DNA from: Bacillota bacterium
Lineage (GTDB): Bacteria > Bacillota > Clostridia > Christensenellales > Aristaeellaceae
Reading direction: 5' to 3'
Length of the DNA stretch: 42,141 bases
Assembly (NCBI GenBank): GCA_023411175.1
Contig: JAEYPB010000080.1
Location: 1 to 42,141, forward strand
Of the stretch, positions 22,944 through 30,201 are shown in pieces (the first letter of the stretch is position 1; every line of letters starts with the position of its first letter). Made by a program: the position numbers and the translations under genes. Under the pieces are notes generated by a model. The model saw only the letters and a program-made list of their open reading frames with translations. It was not told the origin of the DNA and ran no database searches.

Positions 22944-23608
22944 TCTACTACGTGGAGGACGACCAGAACATCCGCGAGCTGGTGGTCTACACGCTCCGGC
23001 AGACGGGGCTGGAGGCCAGGGGCTTCGCCACCTCGGAGCCGTTTTATAAAGCGGTGGAAGGCGAGATGCCGGAGATGGTGCTGCTGGACATCATGCTGCC
23101 CGGCGAGGACGGCTTTTCCATCCTGAAAAGGCTGCGCACCGGGCCGAAGACAGGGCAAATCCCCGTCATCCTGATCACCGCCCGGGGCACCGAGTACGAC
23201 ACGGTGGTGGGCCTCGACGCAGGCGCGGACGACTACATCGCCAAGCCCTTCGGCATGATGGAGCTGGTCGCCCGGGTCAAGGCGATGCTGCGCCGCGCCG
23301 GACAGAAGGAGCCCGAAACCACTCTCACCTCCGGCGCGCTGACGCTGGACGCGCTCCGTCACACGGTGAGCGTCTCCGGCGAGCCGGTGCAGTTGACGCT
23401 GAAGGAATTCGACCTTCTGCACTTTCTGATGGAGAACCGAGGCGTCGCGTTTACCAGGGAAAAGCTGCTCGAACGGGTGTGGGACCTGGGCTACGGCGGC
23501 GGCACCCGCACCGTGGACGTGCACATACAGACGCTCAGACAGAAGCTCGGCGCCGCCGGACAGATGGTCGAAACGGTGCGCGGCGTGGGCTACCGGTTCG
23601 GAGGCTGA
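22940..23608 (+). CDS. phoB: PhoB/PhoP-type response regulator
   Basis: 222 residues. The receiver has E6/D7/D8 (MIYYVEDDQNIREL), phospho-acceptor D51 (MVLLDIMLPGEDGF) and K100 in DDYIAKPFGMMELV. A winged-helix OmpR/PhoB DNA-binding domain follows, with LTLKEFDLLHFLMENRGVAF and RTVDVHIQTLRQKLG. It should activate pst and other phosphate-starvation genes. The chosen start overlaps the phoU stop; a longer in-frame start at 22895 inside phoU is unlikely. Confidence 0.92.
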   Translation: MIYYVEDDQNIRELVVYTLRQTGLEARGFATSEPFYKAVEGEMPEMVLLDIMLPGEDGFSILKRLRTGPKTGQIPVILITARGTEYDTVVGLDAGADDYIAKPFGMMELVARVKAMLRRAGQKEPETTLTSGALTLDALRHTVSVSGEPVQLTLKEFDLLHFLMENRGVAFTREKLLERVWDLGYGGGTRTVDVHIQTLRQKLGAAGQMVETVRGVGYRFGG

Positions 23609-23609
23609 T

Positions 23610-25271
23610 ATGACAAACCGGATTTTCAGGATGATCTTCCTGCTCGCCATCTGCGCGGCGATCGCGGCGTCCGGCTTCATCATGCTGACGCTCTACCGTA
23701 CCTATACCGATCAGCTCGAAACCACGCTCAAAACCGAGGCCAGCTACCTTCTGTACGCGATGGCGCGGGAGACGGACGAGGCCGGTTACTTCTCCGGCTT
23801 CTACTCCGACCACCGAATCACGCTGGTGGCGCCGGACGGCAGCGTGCTCTTTGACAGCACCGCCGACGAGACCAAAATGGAAAACCACCTGAACCGCCCG
23901 GAGATTCAGGCGGCGCTCAAGAGCGGCACCGGCGAAACCCACCGCTTTTCGGACACGCTGGCGCAGGAGACCCTCTACTTCGCCGTTAAAACCGACGACG
24001 GCAACGTGCTGCGCCTGTCCAGCAGCCAGGCGAGCGTGTGGGGGCTCCTTTTGCAGATGCTGCCGGTGCTTCTCGTGATTCTTCTGGGCGTGGGCGTCCT
24101 GTCCCTCATCATCGCGCGAATGATGGCCAAGCGCATCGTCTCCCCCATCAACACCCTGAACCTCGACCAGCCGCTGGAAAACGACGTGTACGACGAGCTC
24201 GGCCCGCTTCTGTCCCGCATGGAGCGCCAGCGGGAGGAGCTGGCCCGCCGCATGCAGGAATTGACCGAGAACCGCCGGGAATTCGCCGCCGTCACCGCCC
24301 ACATGCGGGAGGGCATGGTGCTGTTAAACGGCTCCGGCGACATCCTGTCCATCAACGAAAGCGCGGCGGAAATCTTCGGCATCCACGCCAAATCCTTCGT
24401 GGGGCGGCCGATCCTTTCGATCAACCGCTCGGTGGCGCTGACGGACGTGGTGGAAGGCGCGGGCCGGGGCGAGAGCGCCCAGGCGGAGCTCAAGATGGGC
24501 GAGCACCTCTACCAGTTGATCGCGAACCCCGTGGAGCCGGGAAACCCCGCCCGCGGCATGGTGATCCTGGCCCTCGACATCACCGACCGCGAAAGCGCCG
24601 AAAAAAGCCGCCGGGAGTTCACCGCCAACGTATCCCACGAGCTCAGAACGCCGCTGACCTCCATCTCCGGCTACGCAGAAATCATGAAAAACGGCACGGC
24701 GCGGCCGGACGACATGGCCGATTTCGCGTCCCGGATCTACGACGAGGCCACGCGGCTCATCGCGCTGATCGAGGACGTGATGAAGCTGTCCCGGCTGGAC
24801 GAGAAGGGCCGACTGCCCGAAAAGGGCCGGGTGGACCTTTTCAACCTTTCGCAGGCCGTGGTGAGCCGATTGAAGGGCGTGGCCGAGCGGCGGGATGTCT
24901 TCCTCGCTGCATCCGGCGAACACCTGTCGGTGCAGGGCTATGAGAAGATTCTGGATGAAATGGTCTTCAACCTCTGCGACAACGCCATCAAGTACAACGT
25001 CCGGGGCGGCAGCGTGAACGTCCTCGTGAAGGCCGTGGACGGGCGAACCACGCTGACCGTCCGGGATACCGGCATCGGCATCCCGCCGGAGCACCATGCG
25101 CGGGTGTTTGAGCGGTTCTACCGGGTCGATCACAGCCACGCCCGGGAGACCGGCGGCACCGGACTGGGCCTCTCCATCGTCAAGCACAGCGCCGCCGTGC
25201 ACGGCGCAAACGTGGCGCTGGAAAGCCAGGTCGGCAAGGGCACCAGCATCATCATCACATTCCCCGCATAA
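23610..25271 (+). CDS. phoR: PhoR-type sensor histidine kinase
   Basis: 553 residues. TM1 at about 7-29, an extracytoplasmic loop to about 140, TM2 at about 146-170, a short HAMP-like linker, a coiled-coil REELARRMQELTENRREF, a PAS domain (REGMVLLNGSGDILSINESA...), HisKA with NVSHELRTPLTSISGYAE (phospho-acceptor His) and HATPase_c with NLCDNAIKYN, DTGIGIPPEH and GTGLGLSIVKH. The layout is that of the Bacillus/Clostridium PhoR. It starts 1 base after the phoB stop and ends the operon, followed by an AT-rich hairpin. Confidence 0.94.
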   Translation: MTNRIFRMIFLLAICAAIAASGFIMLTLYRTYTDQLETTLKTEASYLLYAMARETDEAGYFSGFYSDHRITLVAPDGSVLFDSTADETKMENHLNRPEIQAALKSGTGETHRFSDTLAQETLYFAVKTDDGNVLRLSSSQASVWGLLLQMLPVLLVILLGVGVLSLIIARMMAKRIVSPINTLNLDQPLENDVYDELGPLLSRMERQREELARRMQELTENRREFAAVTAHMREGMVLLNGSGDILSINESAAEIFGIHAKSFVGRPILSINRSVALTDVVEGAGRGESAQAELKMGEHLYQLIANPVEPGNPARGMVILALDITDRESAEKSRREFTANVSHELRTPLTSISGYAEIMKNGTARPDDMADFASRIYDEATRLIALIEDVMKLSRLDEKGRLPEKGRVDLFNLSQAVVSRLKGVAERRDVFLAASGEHLSVQGYEKILDEMVFNLCDNAIKYNVRGGSVNVLVKAVDGRTTLTVRDTGIGIPPEHHARVFERFYRVDHSHARETGGTGLGLSIVKHSAAVHGANVALESQVGKGTSIIITFPA

Positions 25272-25279
25272 AATATTGC

Positions 25280-25315
25280 AAATCTATGAATTAAATATTT
25301 CGAATTTGTAGATTT
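25280..25315 (+). terminator. AT-rich hairpin after phoR
   Basis: AAATCTATGAATT pairs with AATTTGTAGATTT (two G-T wobbles) around a 10-base loop and is followed by ATTCTTCGTTTT. Its composition differs sharply from the GC-rich surroundings. It probably ends the pst-pho transcript, although it is not a classic GC-stem terminator. Confidence 0.4.
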
Positions 25316-25406
25316 ATTCTTCGTTTTCACTCAACTCCGCCCCTCCTCCGCCGATATATCCAAGTGGGGAAACCCTGCTTGTTCTATTGAAACTGGAGGT
25401 GGCGGC

Positions 25407-25766
25407 ATGAACCTTGAAGCCTCTGCCATCCTGCGCGGCGCGGTTGGCGCTTCGTCTCACGCGGAATACTATGGTGTTTCGTCCGGCAGCGGGCGCGCGA
25501 AAACCCGGAGCACCGCCCCGGCGGCAAGCGGCGCATCCGATCGCGGAATCACCCAATCGAAGGCAAACGGCCCTGCGCCTTCCGGGGAAGCGCCGAAAAG
25601 TCACGGCTGGCAGCAGGTGGCGGCCAAGCTGTGGCCGCCCCGCGACCGGGAAAATCCGGACGCGGCCGCTCTTTCTCAGTCAGGCAACCCCGCCCCCGGC
25701 ACATCCGCCGCGCGGGACGCCGAAACATCCCCGGCGTCCGGTCGAAGGCTGTCGATCAGGACCTAG
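25407..25766 (+). CDS. Hypothetical disordered protein upstream of DUF503
   Basis: 119 residues, of no family I recognise. It is rich in Ser, Ala, Gly, Pro and Arg (SGSGRAKTRSTAPAASGA) with one short WQQVAAKLWPP segment, so it is likely disordered. The case for a real gene is the well-placed GGAGGTGGCGGC before its ATG and the position 25 bases before the DUF503 gene with the same direction. Against it: an overlapping frame is also open through the region and composition is low-complexity. There is no signal peptide or membrane segment. Confidence 0.4.
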   Translation: MNLEASAILRGAVGASSHAEYYGVSSGSGRAKTRSTAPAASGASDRGITQSKANGPAPSGEAPKSHGWQQVAAKLWPPRDRENPDAAALSQSGNPAPGTSAARDAETSPASGRRLSIRT

Positions 25767-25791
25767 CGGCCTTGGCCGCAAAGGGAGGATT

Positions 25792-26073
25792 ATGCTGGTT
25801 TTGACGCTGGTCGTCCGGCTGCACGAGCCCTGGTGCCATTCGCTGAAGGACAAGCGGTCGGAGGTCAAAAAGCTGCTGGCCCGGCTCCGGGCCAAGTTTA
25901 ACCTGTCCGCCGCCGAGGTGGGCGAGCAGGATACCATCACGCTGATCGAACTGGGCGTCGCCGCCATCTGCTTCGACCGCGCCCAGGCGGACTCCATCGC
26001 CGAAAATGTGACCGGCTTTATCGCGGCCAATACCGAGGCGGAGATCCTTTCGGTAGAGAAGGAAATCCTCTGA
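25792..26073 (+). CDS. DUF503 (YlxP-like) protein
   Basis: 93 residues, typical size. The family signature is seen in MLVLTLVVRLHEPWCHSLKD, KRSEVKKLLARLRAKFNLSA, EVGEQDT and the C-terminal strand. YlxP-like proteins are small and cytoplasmic, and in many Bacillota are found near infB and rbfA; here the gene is away from that setting. The molecular role is not known; ribosome assembly has been suggested from context in other genomes. ATG 25792 has AAGGGAGGATT; the long in-frame extension upstream has no ribosome site. Confidence 0.88.
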   Translation: MLVLTLVVRLHEPWCHSLKDKRSEVKKLLARLRAKFNLSAAEVGEQDTITLIELGVAAICFDRAQADSIAENVTGFIAANTEAEILSVEKEIL

Positions 26074-26082
26074 CGCCTGATA

Positions 26083-26115
26083 AACAAAAGAGCCCGGCGC
26101 TTTCGCGCCGGGCTC
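26083..26115 (-). terminator. Intrinsic terminator, minus strand (after methyltransferase gene)
   Basis: GAGCCCGGCGC (26090-26100) pairs with GCGCCGGGCTC (26105-26115), loop TTTC; read on the minus strand the stem is followed by TTTTGTTT. It also lies just after the convergent DUF503 stop but lacks a T run on that side. Confidence 0.72.
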
Positions 26116-26129
26116 ATATCATCAGTCCC

Positions 26130-26228
26130 CGGAGGGTTTCAATCGTGCCCGGCGGCGTGCACGCCGGACACGGGATAGCGACATCAGCACACATACTGGT
26201 GCGCTATCCGCACCTTTGGTCAGCGCCC
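26130..26228 (-). repeat. Family-A repeat, copy A3, overlapping a stop codon
   Basis: H1 CGTGCCCGGCGGCGT/ACGCCGGACACG, H2 GGATAGCGACATCAG/CTGGTGCGCTATCC, and the linker CACCTTTGGTCAGCGC. On the minus strand the linker reads GCGCTGACCAAAGGTG and its TGA is the stop codon of the 26220-27230 gene. The element is followed by the terminator at 26083-26115. Confidence 0.7.
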
Positions 26229-27230
26229 GTAGAATTCCTCCACCGCGCCGAAGAACGCGTCGATGTTCTCCCAACGGGAGGCGGGCGGGATGTCGCAGCC
26301 GGAGGAGATCACGAAGTTCGGGTACTTCGAGCACTTTTCCAGGAGCTTCAGCGTAGCCTCGCGGACGGACTCCGGCGTGCCGTTTCTAAACTGCCCGGCG
26401 GGGTCGATGTTGCCCAGGCACGGCGCCTCCGGCGGCATCTTCTTAAGGATGTCCTCCATGTCCACGGCGTTGCCGAAGTGGTAGGCCGCCGCGCCCATGG
26501 CGGCGATCTCCTTCGTCATGCTGGGGACGGCGTTGCCGCAGTTGTGGTAGACGACGGCAAATTCGTCGGTCTGCACCCGGTCGATCAGCTTTTTCACGTA
26601 CTTGCAGGAGAATTCCTCGGCCTGGGCGGGGGTCAGAAGGCCGGCCAGCGGCTCCGCCATCACCACGCCGTCGGCGCCGACTTCGCGGTAGCGAAGCGCG
26701 TATTCGATCAGGAAGTCCGTCACCTTATCCAGAACCTTTGAGACGGTCTCCGGCTCGTCGTACAGCGCGTACATGACCTCCGTCACGTCCATCAGGCGGC
26801 CCGTCAGCGAGAAGGGGCCGATGATGCCCGCCAGCACCGGGCGGTCATGGATCATCTTGACTGCCTTCCCGATGGCCTCGACGTAGATGCCCGTGCGGCC
26901 CGCGCCCACCGGCGGGACAGAAAGGTTGTCCACGTCCTCCTCGCTCTTCACGATGGAGCCGGTCACCGTGGGGACCTCCTCGTCGCTGACGCGGATTGTG
27001 GCGCCGAAGCATTCCGCCTCGACGGAGAGATCCATCAGGCTGACGGACGCCGCGCTCTTTACGCGCTCGGCGACCAGCCGCATGCCCTCGGCCTGCCGAT
27101 CCGCGCTTGAGATCAGCTCGCGGACGGTGATGTCCATCAGCTGGATCGCCGGAAAGGACAGTACAGGCAGCGCCTTCTTCGCGGGGGAGGCGACCATATC
27201 TTTCAGCCACGTTTTCATATTGCGGTTCAT
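26220..27230 (-). CDS. UroD/MtaA-family cobamide methyltransferase-like protein
   Basis: 336 residues, a TIM-barrel of the uroporphyrinogen decarboxylase superfamily, closest by eye to the MtaA/MtbA/CmuA methyltransferase branch: LSFPAIQLMDITVRELI near the start, AGIIGPFSLTGRLMDV, the zinc-ligand motif VYHNCGNAVP and a second Cys in SSGCDIPPASRWEN. These H-x-C and C residues bind Zn and a thiol substrate in MtaA-type enzymes, whereas UroD lacks them. The natural reaction would be transfer of a methyl group from a corrinoid protein to a thiol, but no corrinoid protein gene is nearby. ATG 27230 has GGAGG 9 bases upstream. The stop lies inside a family-A repeat. Confidence 0.82.
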   Translation of the reverse strand: MNRNMKTWLKDMVASPAKKALPVLSFPAIQLMDITVRELISSADRQAEGMRLVAERVKSAASVSLMDLSVEAECFGATIRVSDEEVPTVTGSIVKSEEDVDNLSVPPVGAGRTGIYVEAIGKAVKMIHDRPVLAGIIGPFSLTGRLMDVTEVMYALYDEPETVSKVLDKVTDFLIEYALRYREVGADGVVMAEPLAGLLTPAQAEEFSCKYVKKLIDRVQTDEFAVVYHNCGNAVPSMTKEIAAMGAAAYHFGNAVDMEDILKKMPPEAPCLGNIDPAGQFRNGTPESVREATLKLLEKCSKYPNFVISSGCDIPPASRWENIDAFFGAVEEFYGR

Positions 27231-27241
27231 GCGCTCAATCC

Positions 27242-27327
27242 TCCATAGGTTTCTATGGCTATACTTTAGCGCAAAAACACACATCCGTCTTCTATTTCAA
27301 ACCGAAAAACGTGTACTTTTTTTCGGT
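27242..27327 (-). promoter_or_regulatory. Palindromes upstream of the methyltransferase gene
   Basis: Just before the ribosome site lies CCATAGGTTTCTATGG (stem CCATAG/CTATGG, 27243-27258), and further up a CCGAAAAA/TTTTTCGG type palindrome (about 27303-27326). The first overlaps the region where mRNA would start or the ribosome site would fold; either an operator or an mRNA hairpin is possible. No convincing -35/-10 pair stands out. Confidence 0.3.
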
Positions 27328-27335
27328 GTTGATGG

Positions 27336-27362
27336 GCAAAAGCCCGGCGTTCGCGCCGGGCT
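27336..27362 (-). terminator. Intrinsic terminator, minus strand (after sodC)
   Basis: AGCCCGGCG (27341-27349), loop TTCG, CGCCGGGCT (27354-27362); the minus strand continues TTTTGCCC. It follows a family-A repeat, as at 26083 and 5813. Confidence 0.65.
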
Positions 27363-27391
27363 CAGACCATCAGCAAAGTCCCCCGCGGGGT

Positions 27392-27515
27392 TTCTATCGT
27401 GCCCGGCAGCTTACACGCCGGGCATGGGAAAGCGCCGCCTGTGCGGATATAGGCGGCGTTTTCCAACCCTTCAGACCATGCGCCGCCCGGAAATTCCGGA
27501 GAGTTTCAGGCGCAC
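27392..27515 (-). repeat. Family-A repeat, copy A4
   Basis: H1 CGTGCCCGGCAGCTT/CACGCCGGGCATG (partly decayed), H2 GGAAAGCGCCGCCT/AGGCGGCGTTTTCC, then a diverged linker and H3 CGCCGCCCGGAAATTCCGG...GTTTCAGGCGC. H2 keeps pairing although several bases differ from A2 on both strands. With the terminator and upstream palindromes it accounts for the 301-base gap 27231-27531. Confidence 0.7.
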
Positions 27516-27531
27516 ACAGGTCTTCTCCGTT

Positions 27532-28035
27532 TTACGTGCCCTGTATCACGCCGCAGGCGATGCGCTCGCCGGACATGCCCGCGGGCTGCGAGGTAAAGTC
27601 GTCCGGGTCGAGATGCACCACCACCGTCCGGCCGATGACCTGGGGCACTGTGAAGCGATCGGTGTACACCATGCTCCAGGCGAATCCGGCGTTCCCGAAC
27701 AGCGGCGGCAGATCGCCCGCGTGGCGCGGGTGTTCGCAGTCATTGGGGTTGTAGTGGCTGCCGGCGTCGGCGAAGGGTGCCTCCTCCGTGCCGGTGCAGC
27801 TGGAGCCCTCATGGATGTGAAAGCCAAACACGCGGCCCGCGCAGGGTCCCGCCTCCCCGGGAAGCCCGGTGAACTCCGCGGCCACGATGACGCCCGGCCC
27901 GCTGGGGTAAAATGTAACATAGCCTTCCACCGCGGGATACGCGCCGCTCCCCCGGACGACGGCGCGGGCCGCTGGTCTCAGCATGCGCAGCATGTGTCCA
28001 AGATAGCTTACGCCCTGGCCCCGGCCATAGTACAA
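27532..28035 (-). CDS. sodC: Cu/Zn superoxide dismutase family protein
   Basis: 167 residues. The metal-site motifs are all present: FGFHIHEG (two Cu ligands), AGSHYNPND with the bridging His, EHPRHAGDLPPL with the Zn His and Asp, VVVHLDPDD with the last Cu His, and GERIACGV with the disulphide Cys near the end (partner in GSSCTG). It converts superoxide to peroxide and oxygen. No signal peptide is visible, unlike most bacterial SodC, so it may be cytoplasmic; several clostridial homologues are similar. The start is TTG 28035 with GGGGAGG 9 bases upstream; the ATG at 28028 is out of frame. It is a single gene. Confidence 0.88.
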   Translation of the reverse strand: MYYGRGQGVSYLGHMLRMLRPAARAVVRGSGAYPAVEGYVTFYPSGPGVIVAAEFTGLPGEAGPCAGRVFGFHIHEGSSCTGTEEAPFADAGSHYNPNDCEHPRHAGDLPPLFGNAGFAWSMVYTDRFTVPQVIGRTVVVHLDPDDFTSQPAGMSGERIACGVIQGT

Positions 28036-28103
28036 CGCCTTCCACCTCCCCGCTCAACGTTCAATGGATTCTATGCGGCGCCAATGCCGGGACATGCGCG
28101 GGC

Positions 28104-28133
28104 AAAACGGAGCCGCCGGTTGCCCGGCGGCTC
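28104..28133 (-). terminator. Intrinsic terminator, minus strand (end of zinc operon)
   Basis: GAGCCGCCGG/CCGGCGGCTC (28110-28133) with a TTGC loop; the minus strand continues CGTTTTGCC. It lies about 30 bases beyond the lipoprotein stop. Confidence 0.65.
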
Positions 28134-28164
28134 AAAGCATCAAAAAATCCCGCGGCGCGCCCGG

Positions 28165-28680
28165 TTACTGGTAGACGTTTTCCGCGCCGCGCTCCTTCAT
28201 TATATTGACGGAGGAGGCGTTGAGCGTCAGGTAGCTCAGGCCTTCGATCTCGTATTCGCCGAGCACGCCGGTCACCTCGATCCAGTCGTTTTCATTGGGC
28301 ATCTCGCCGTCCCAGGTGAACTCAAAGCCGGCCATACTGCCGTCGTTTCCGCAGCAGCCGGGGCCGATGCGGTACACGTAGTAGTAGGTGGTGTCCGTGG
28401 GCTCGTAGAAGATAGCGGTGAACATGCCCTGAAGCCGGATCGTTCGCCCCAGATAATCCTGGGTATTGGCGTAGATTTCGTTGAGGTAGGTGACGTACAT
28501 TTTTTCCGTCAGCTCCACCACGTCGCCGCCTACGGCCTGCGCGGAGGTCGTCCGCGCGCTCCCCTGCGACGCGGCCAGCGCGCTTTCATCGGGCGTGGCT
28601 CCGCCGCTTCTTTCCACCGAACAGCCCGCGAGCAGCAGCATGAGCGCCGCCGCCAGCGCGGCATACGATAGTTTTCTCAT
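28165..28680 (-). CDS. Lipoprotein with OB-like CC-motif domain, zinc-operon partner
   Basis: 171 residues. The signal MRKLSYAALAAALMLLLAGC is a lipobox with Cys20, so it should be a membrane-anchored lipoprotein. After a Ser/Ala linker comes a domain with DYLGRTIRLQGMFTAI, GPGCCGNDG and NDWIEVTGVLGEYE, resembling the C-terminal domain of the YcgQ/TIGR03943 (DUF1980) family, which also has a paired-Cys CC motif. The pair could bind zinc; this is inference. It starts within the znuB stop (ATGA overlap) and is therefore translated with the zinc transporter; ribosome site GAGAGGGG. Confidence 0.78.
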   Translation of the reverse strand: MRKLSYAALAAALMLLLAGCSVERSGGATPDESALAASQGSARTTSAQAVGGDVVELTEKMYVTYLNEIYANTQDYLGRTIRLQGMFTAIFYEPTDTTYYYVYRIGPGCCGNDGSMAGFEFTWDGEMPNENDWIEVTGVLGEYEIEGLSYLTLNASSVNIMKERGAENVYQ

Positions 28681-29504
28681 TTTCTTCCCCTCTCCCGCAC
28701 AAAGGCGATGGCCGAAAAAATCCCGAAGGCGATCATGTTGGCGCTGACGACGCTGGCCCCGGCGGGCGTCGCCGCAAGGTAGGACACCGCCATGCCCACG
28801 AGGAAGCACCCCACCGACAGCGCCGCCGAGCAGGCGATCACCGAGCGGTAGGAACGCATCAGCCGCATAGCGGTCAGCGCCGGGAAGATCACGAGGCTCG
28901 AAATGAGCAGCGCGCCCATCAGACGCATGCCCACCACCACCGTCACCGCCGTCAGAAGCGCCAGCAGCATGTTGTAAAGCCCTGCCTTCACGCCGGTCGC
29001 GCGGGCGAAGCCCTCGTCAAAGGTGACCGCGAAGATCTGCCCGTAGAAAACCAGGTACAGCGCCATGACCGCCAGCGACATGGCCACGCTGATGTACACG
29101 TCGGTCCTGCTCATGGCGAGGATCGAGCCAAACATGTAGTTGCACACGTCCACATTCATGCCGGTGGTGAGCGAGATCACCATCACGCCCACCGCCAGAG
29201 AGCCGGTGGAGATCAGCGCGACGGCCGCGTCTCCCTTGATCTTGCTGCGCTCGCTGAGCCTGAGCAGCAAAAACGCCGCAAGGATCACCACCGGGATTGA
29301 TACCGCGAGCGGCGCCCAGCCGAAGGCCGTGGCGATGGCCAGCGATCCGAACCCCACGTGGGAGAGGCCGTCGCCGATCATCGAATACCGCTTGAGCACC
29401 AGGTTTACGCCGAGAAGCGCCGCCGACAGCGCCACCAGCGTGCCCACGATCAGCGCGCGGGTCAGAAACGGGTAGGAGAGCATCTGCGCGATGACATCAA
29501 ACAT
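28677..29504 (-). CDS. znuB: Zinc/manganese ABC permease ZnuB-type
   Basis: 275 residues, about eight helices, ABC-3 family. LKRYSMIGDGLSHVGFG is the conserved GDGLSH loop; GVMVISLTTGMNVDVCNYMF and GALLISSLVIFPALTAMRL are also typical. It is the channel for the metal delivered by ZnuA. ATG 29504 has GGGGGGTGAGG upstream and lies 8 bases inside the end of znuC. Confidence 0.92.
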   Translation of the reverse strand: MFDVIAQMLSYPFLTRALIVGTLVALSAALLGVNLVLKRYSMIGDGLSHVGFGSLAIATAFGWAPLAVSIPVVILAAFLLLRLSERSKIKGDAAVALISTGSLAVGVMVISLTTGMNVDVCNYMFGSILAMSRTDVYISVAMSLAVMALYLVFYGQIFAVTFDEGFARATGVKAGLYNMLLALLTAVTVVVGMRLMGALLISSLVIFPALTAMRLMRSYRSVIACSAALSVGCFLVGMAVSYLAATPAGASVVSANMIAFGIFSAIAFVRERGRK

Positions 29505-30201
29505 CCGCCTCACCCCCCAGGAAGCGCCGCCCGGCGGCGCTGTTTTCGTAGCCTTCTCTGGACCCAAAGTAGAGCGGCTTTCCCGCCAGGTGCAGGATGT
29601 GGCTGGCATACCGCGCCGCGGCGCGGATGTCGTGGGACACCATGATCACCGCGATGCCCTCCCGATTGATGGACTCGATCAGCCCGTAGAGCTCCTGGGT
29701 CGCCACCGGGTCGAGGCCGGCCACCGGTTCATCCAGCACGATCAGCCTTGTGGTGGCCGACAGCGCCCGCGCCAGCAGCACCCGCTGCTGCTGCCCGCCG
29801 GAGAGCGCCCGGTAGGGCTTTTTCGCAAAGGGCGCGACGCCCAGTTTTTCCATGTTGGCCCGGGCGCGCGCCCGCTCCCCCCTCGTATAGAAGGGGCGGG
29901 CGCCGCGCCGGTTGAGGCAGCCGGACAGCACGACCTCCCACACGTTTGCGGGAAAGTCCTTCTGCAGGCTGGTTTGCTGAGGAAGGTAGCCGATTTCGTC
30001 CCTTTTCAGGCCCTCGCCCGTCAGGACGGCGCCCTCCCGAATCGGCTCAAGCCCGAGCAGCGCCTTGACCAGCGTGCTCTTGCCGGAGCCATTCTCCCCG
30101 ACGACGCAGAGGTAGTCCCCCGCGTCTACCTCAAAGGAGACGCCGCTGAGGGCGATGCCGCCTTCATAGGCGACCGACACGTCCCGACAGGCGAGGAGCA
30201 T
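29497..30201 (-). CDS. znuC: Zinc ABC transporter ATPase ZnuC-type
   Basis: 234 residues. Walker A GENGSGKST, Q loop in IGYLPQQTSLQKDFPANVWE (the long ZnuC/MntB-like spacing), signature LSGGQQQRVLLARAL, Walker B LIVLDEPVAGLDP and switch H in MVSHDIRAAARYASHIL. It powers metal import. The start shares one base with the znuA stop (TAATG). Confidence 0.93.
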   Translation of the reverse strand: MLLACRDVSVAYEGGIALSGVSFEVDAGDYLCVVGENGSGKSTLVKALLGLEPIREGAVLTGEGLKRDEIGYLPQQTSLQKDFPANVWEVVLSGCLNRRGARPFYTRGERARARANMEKLGVAPFAKKPYRALSGGQQQRVLLARALSATTRLIVLDEPVAGLDPVATQELYGLIESINREGIAVIMVSHDIRAAARYASHILHLAGKPLYFGSREGYENSAAGRRFLGGEADV

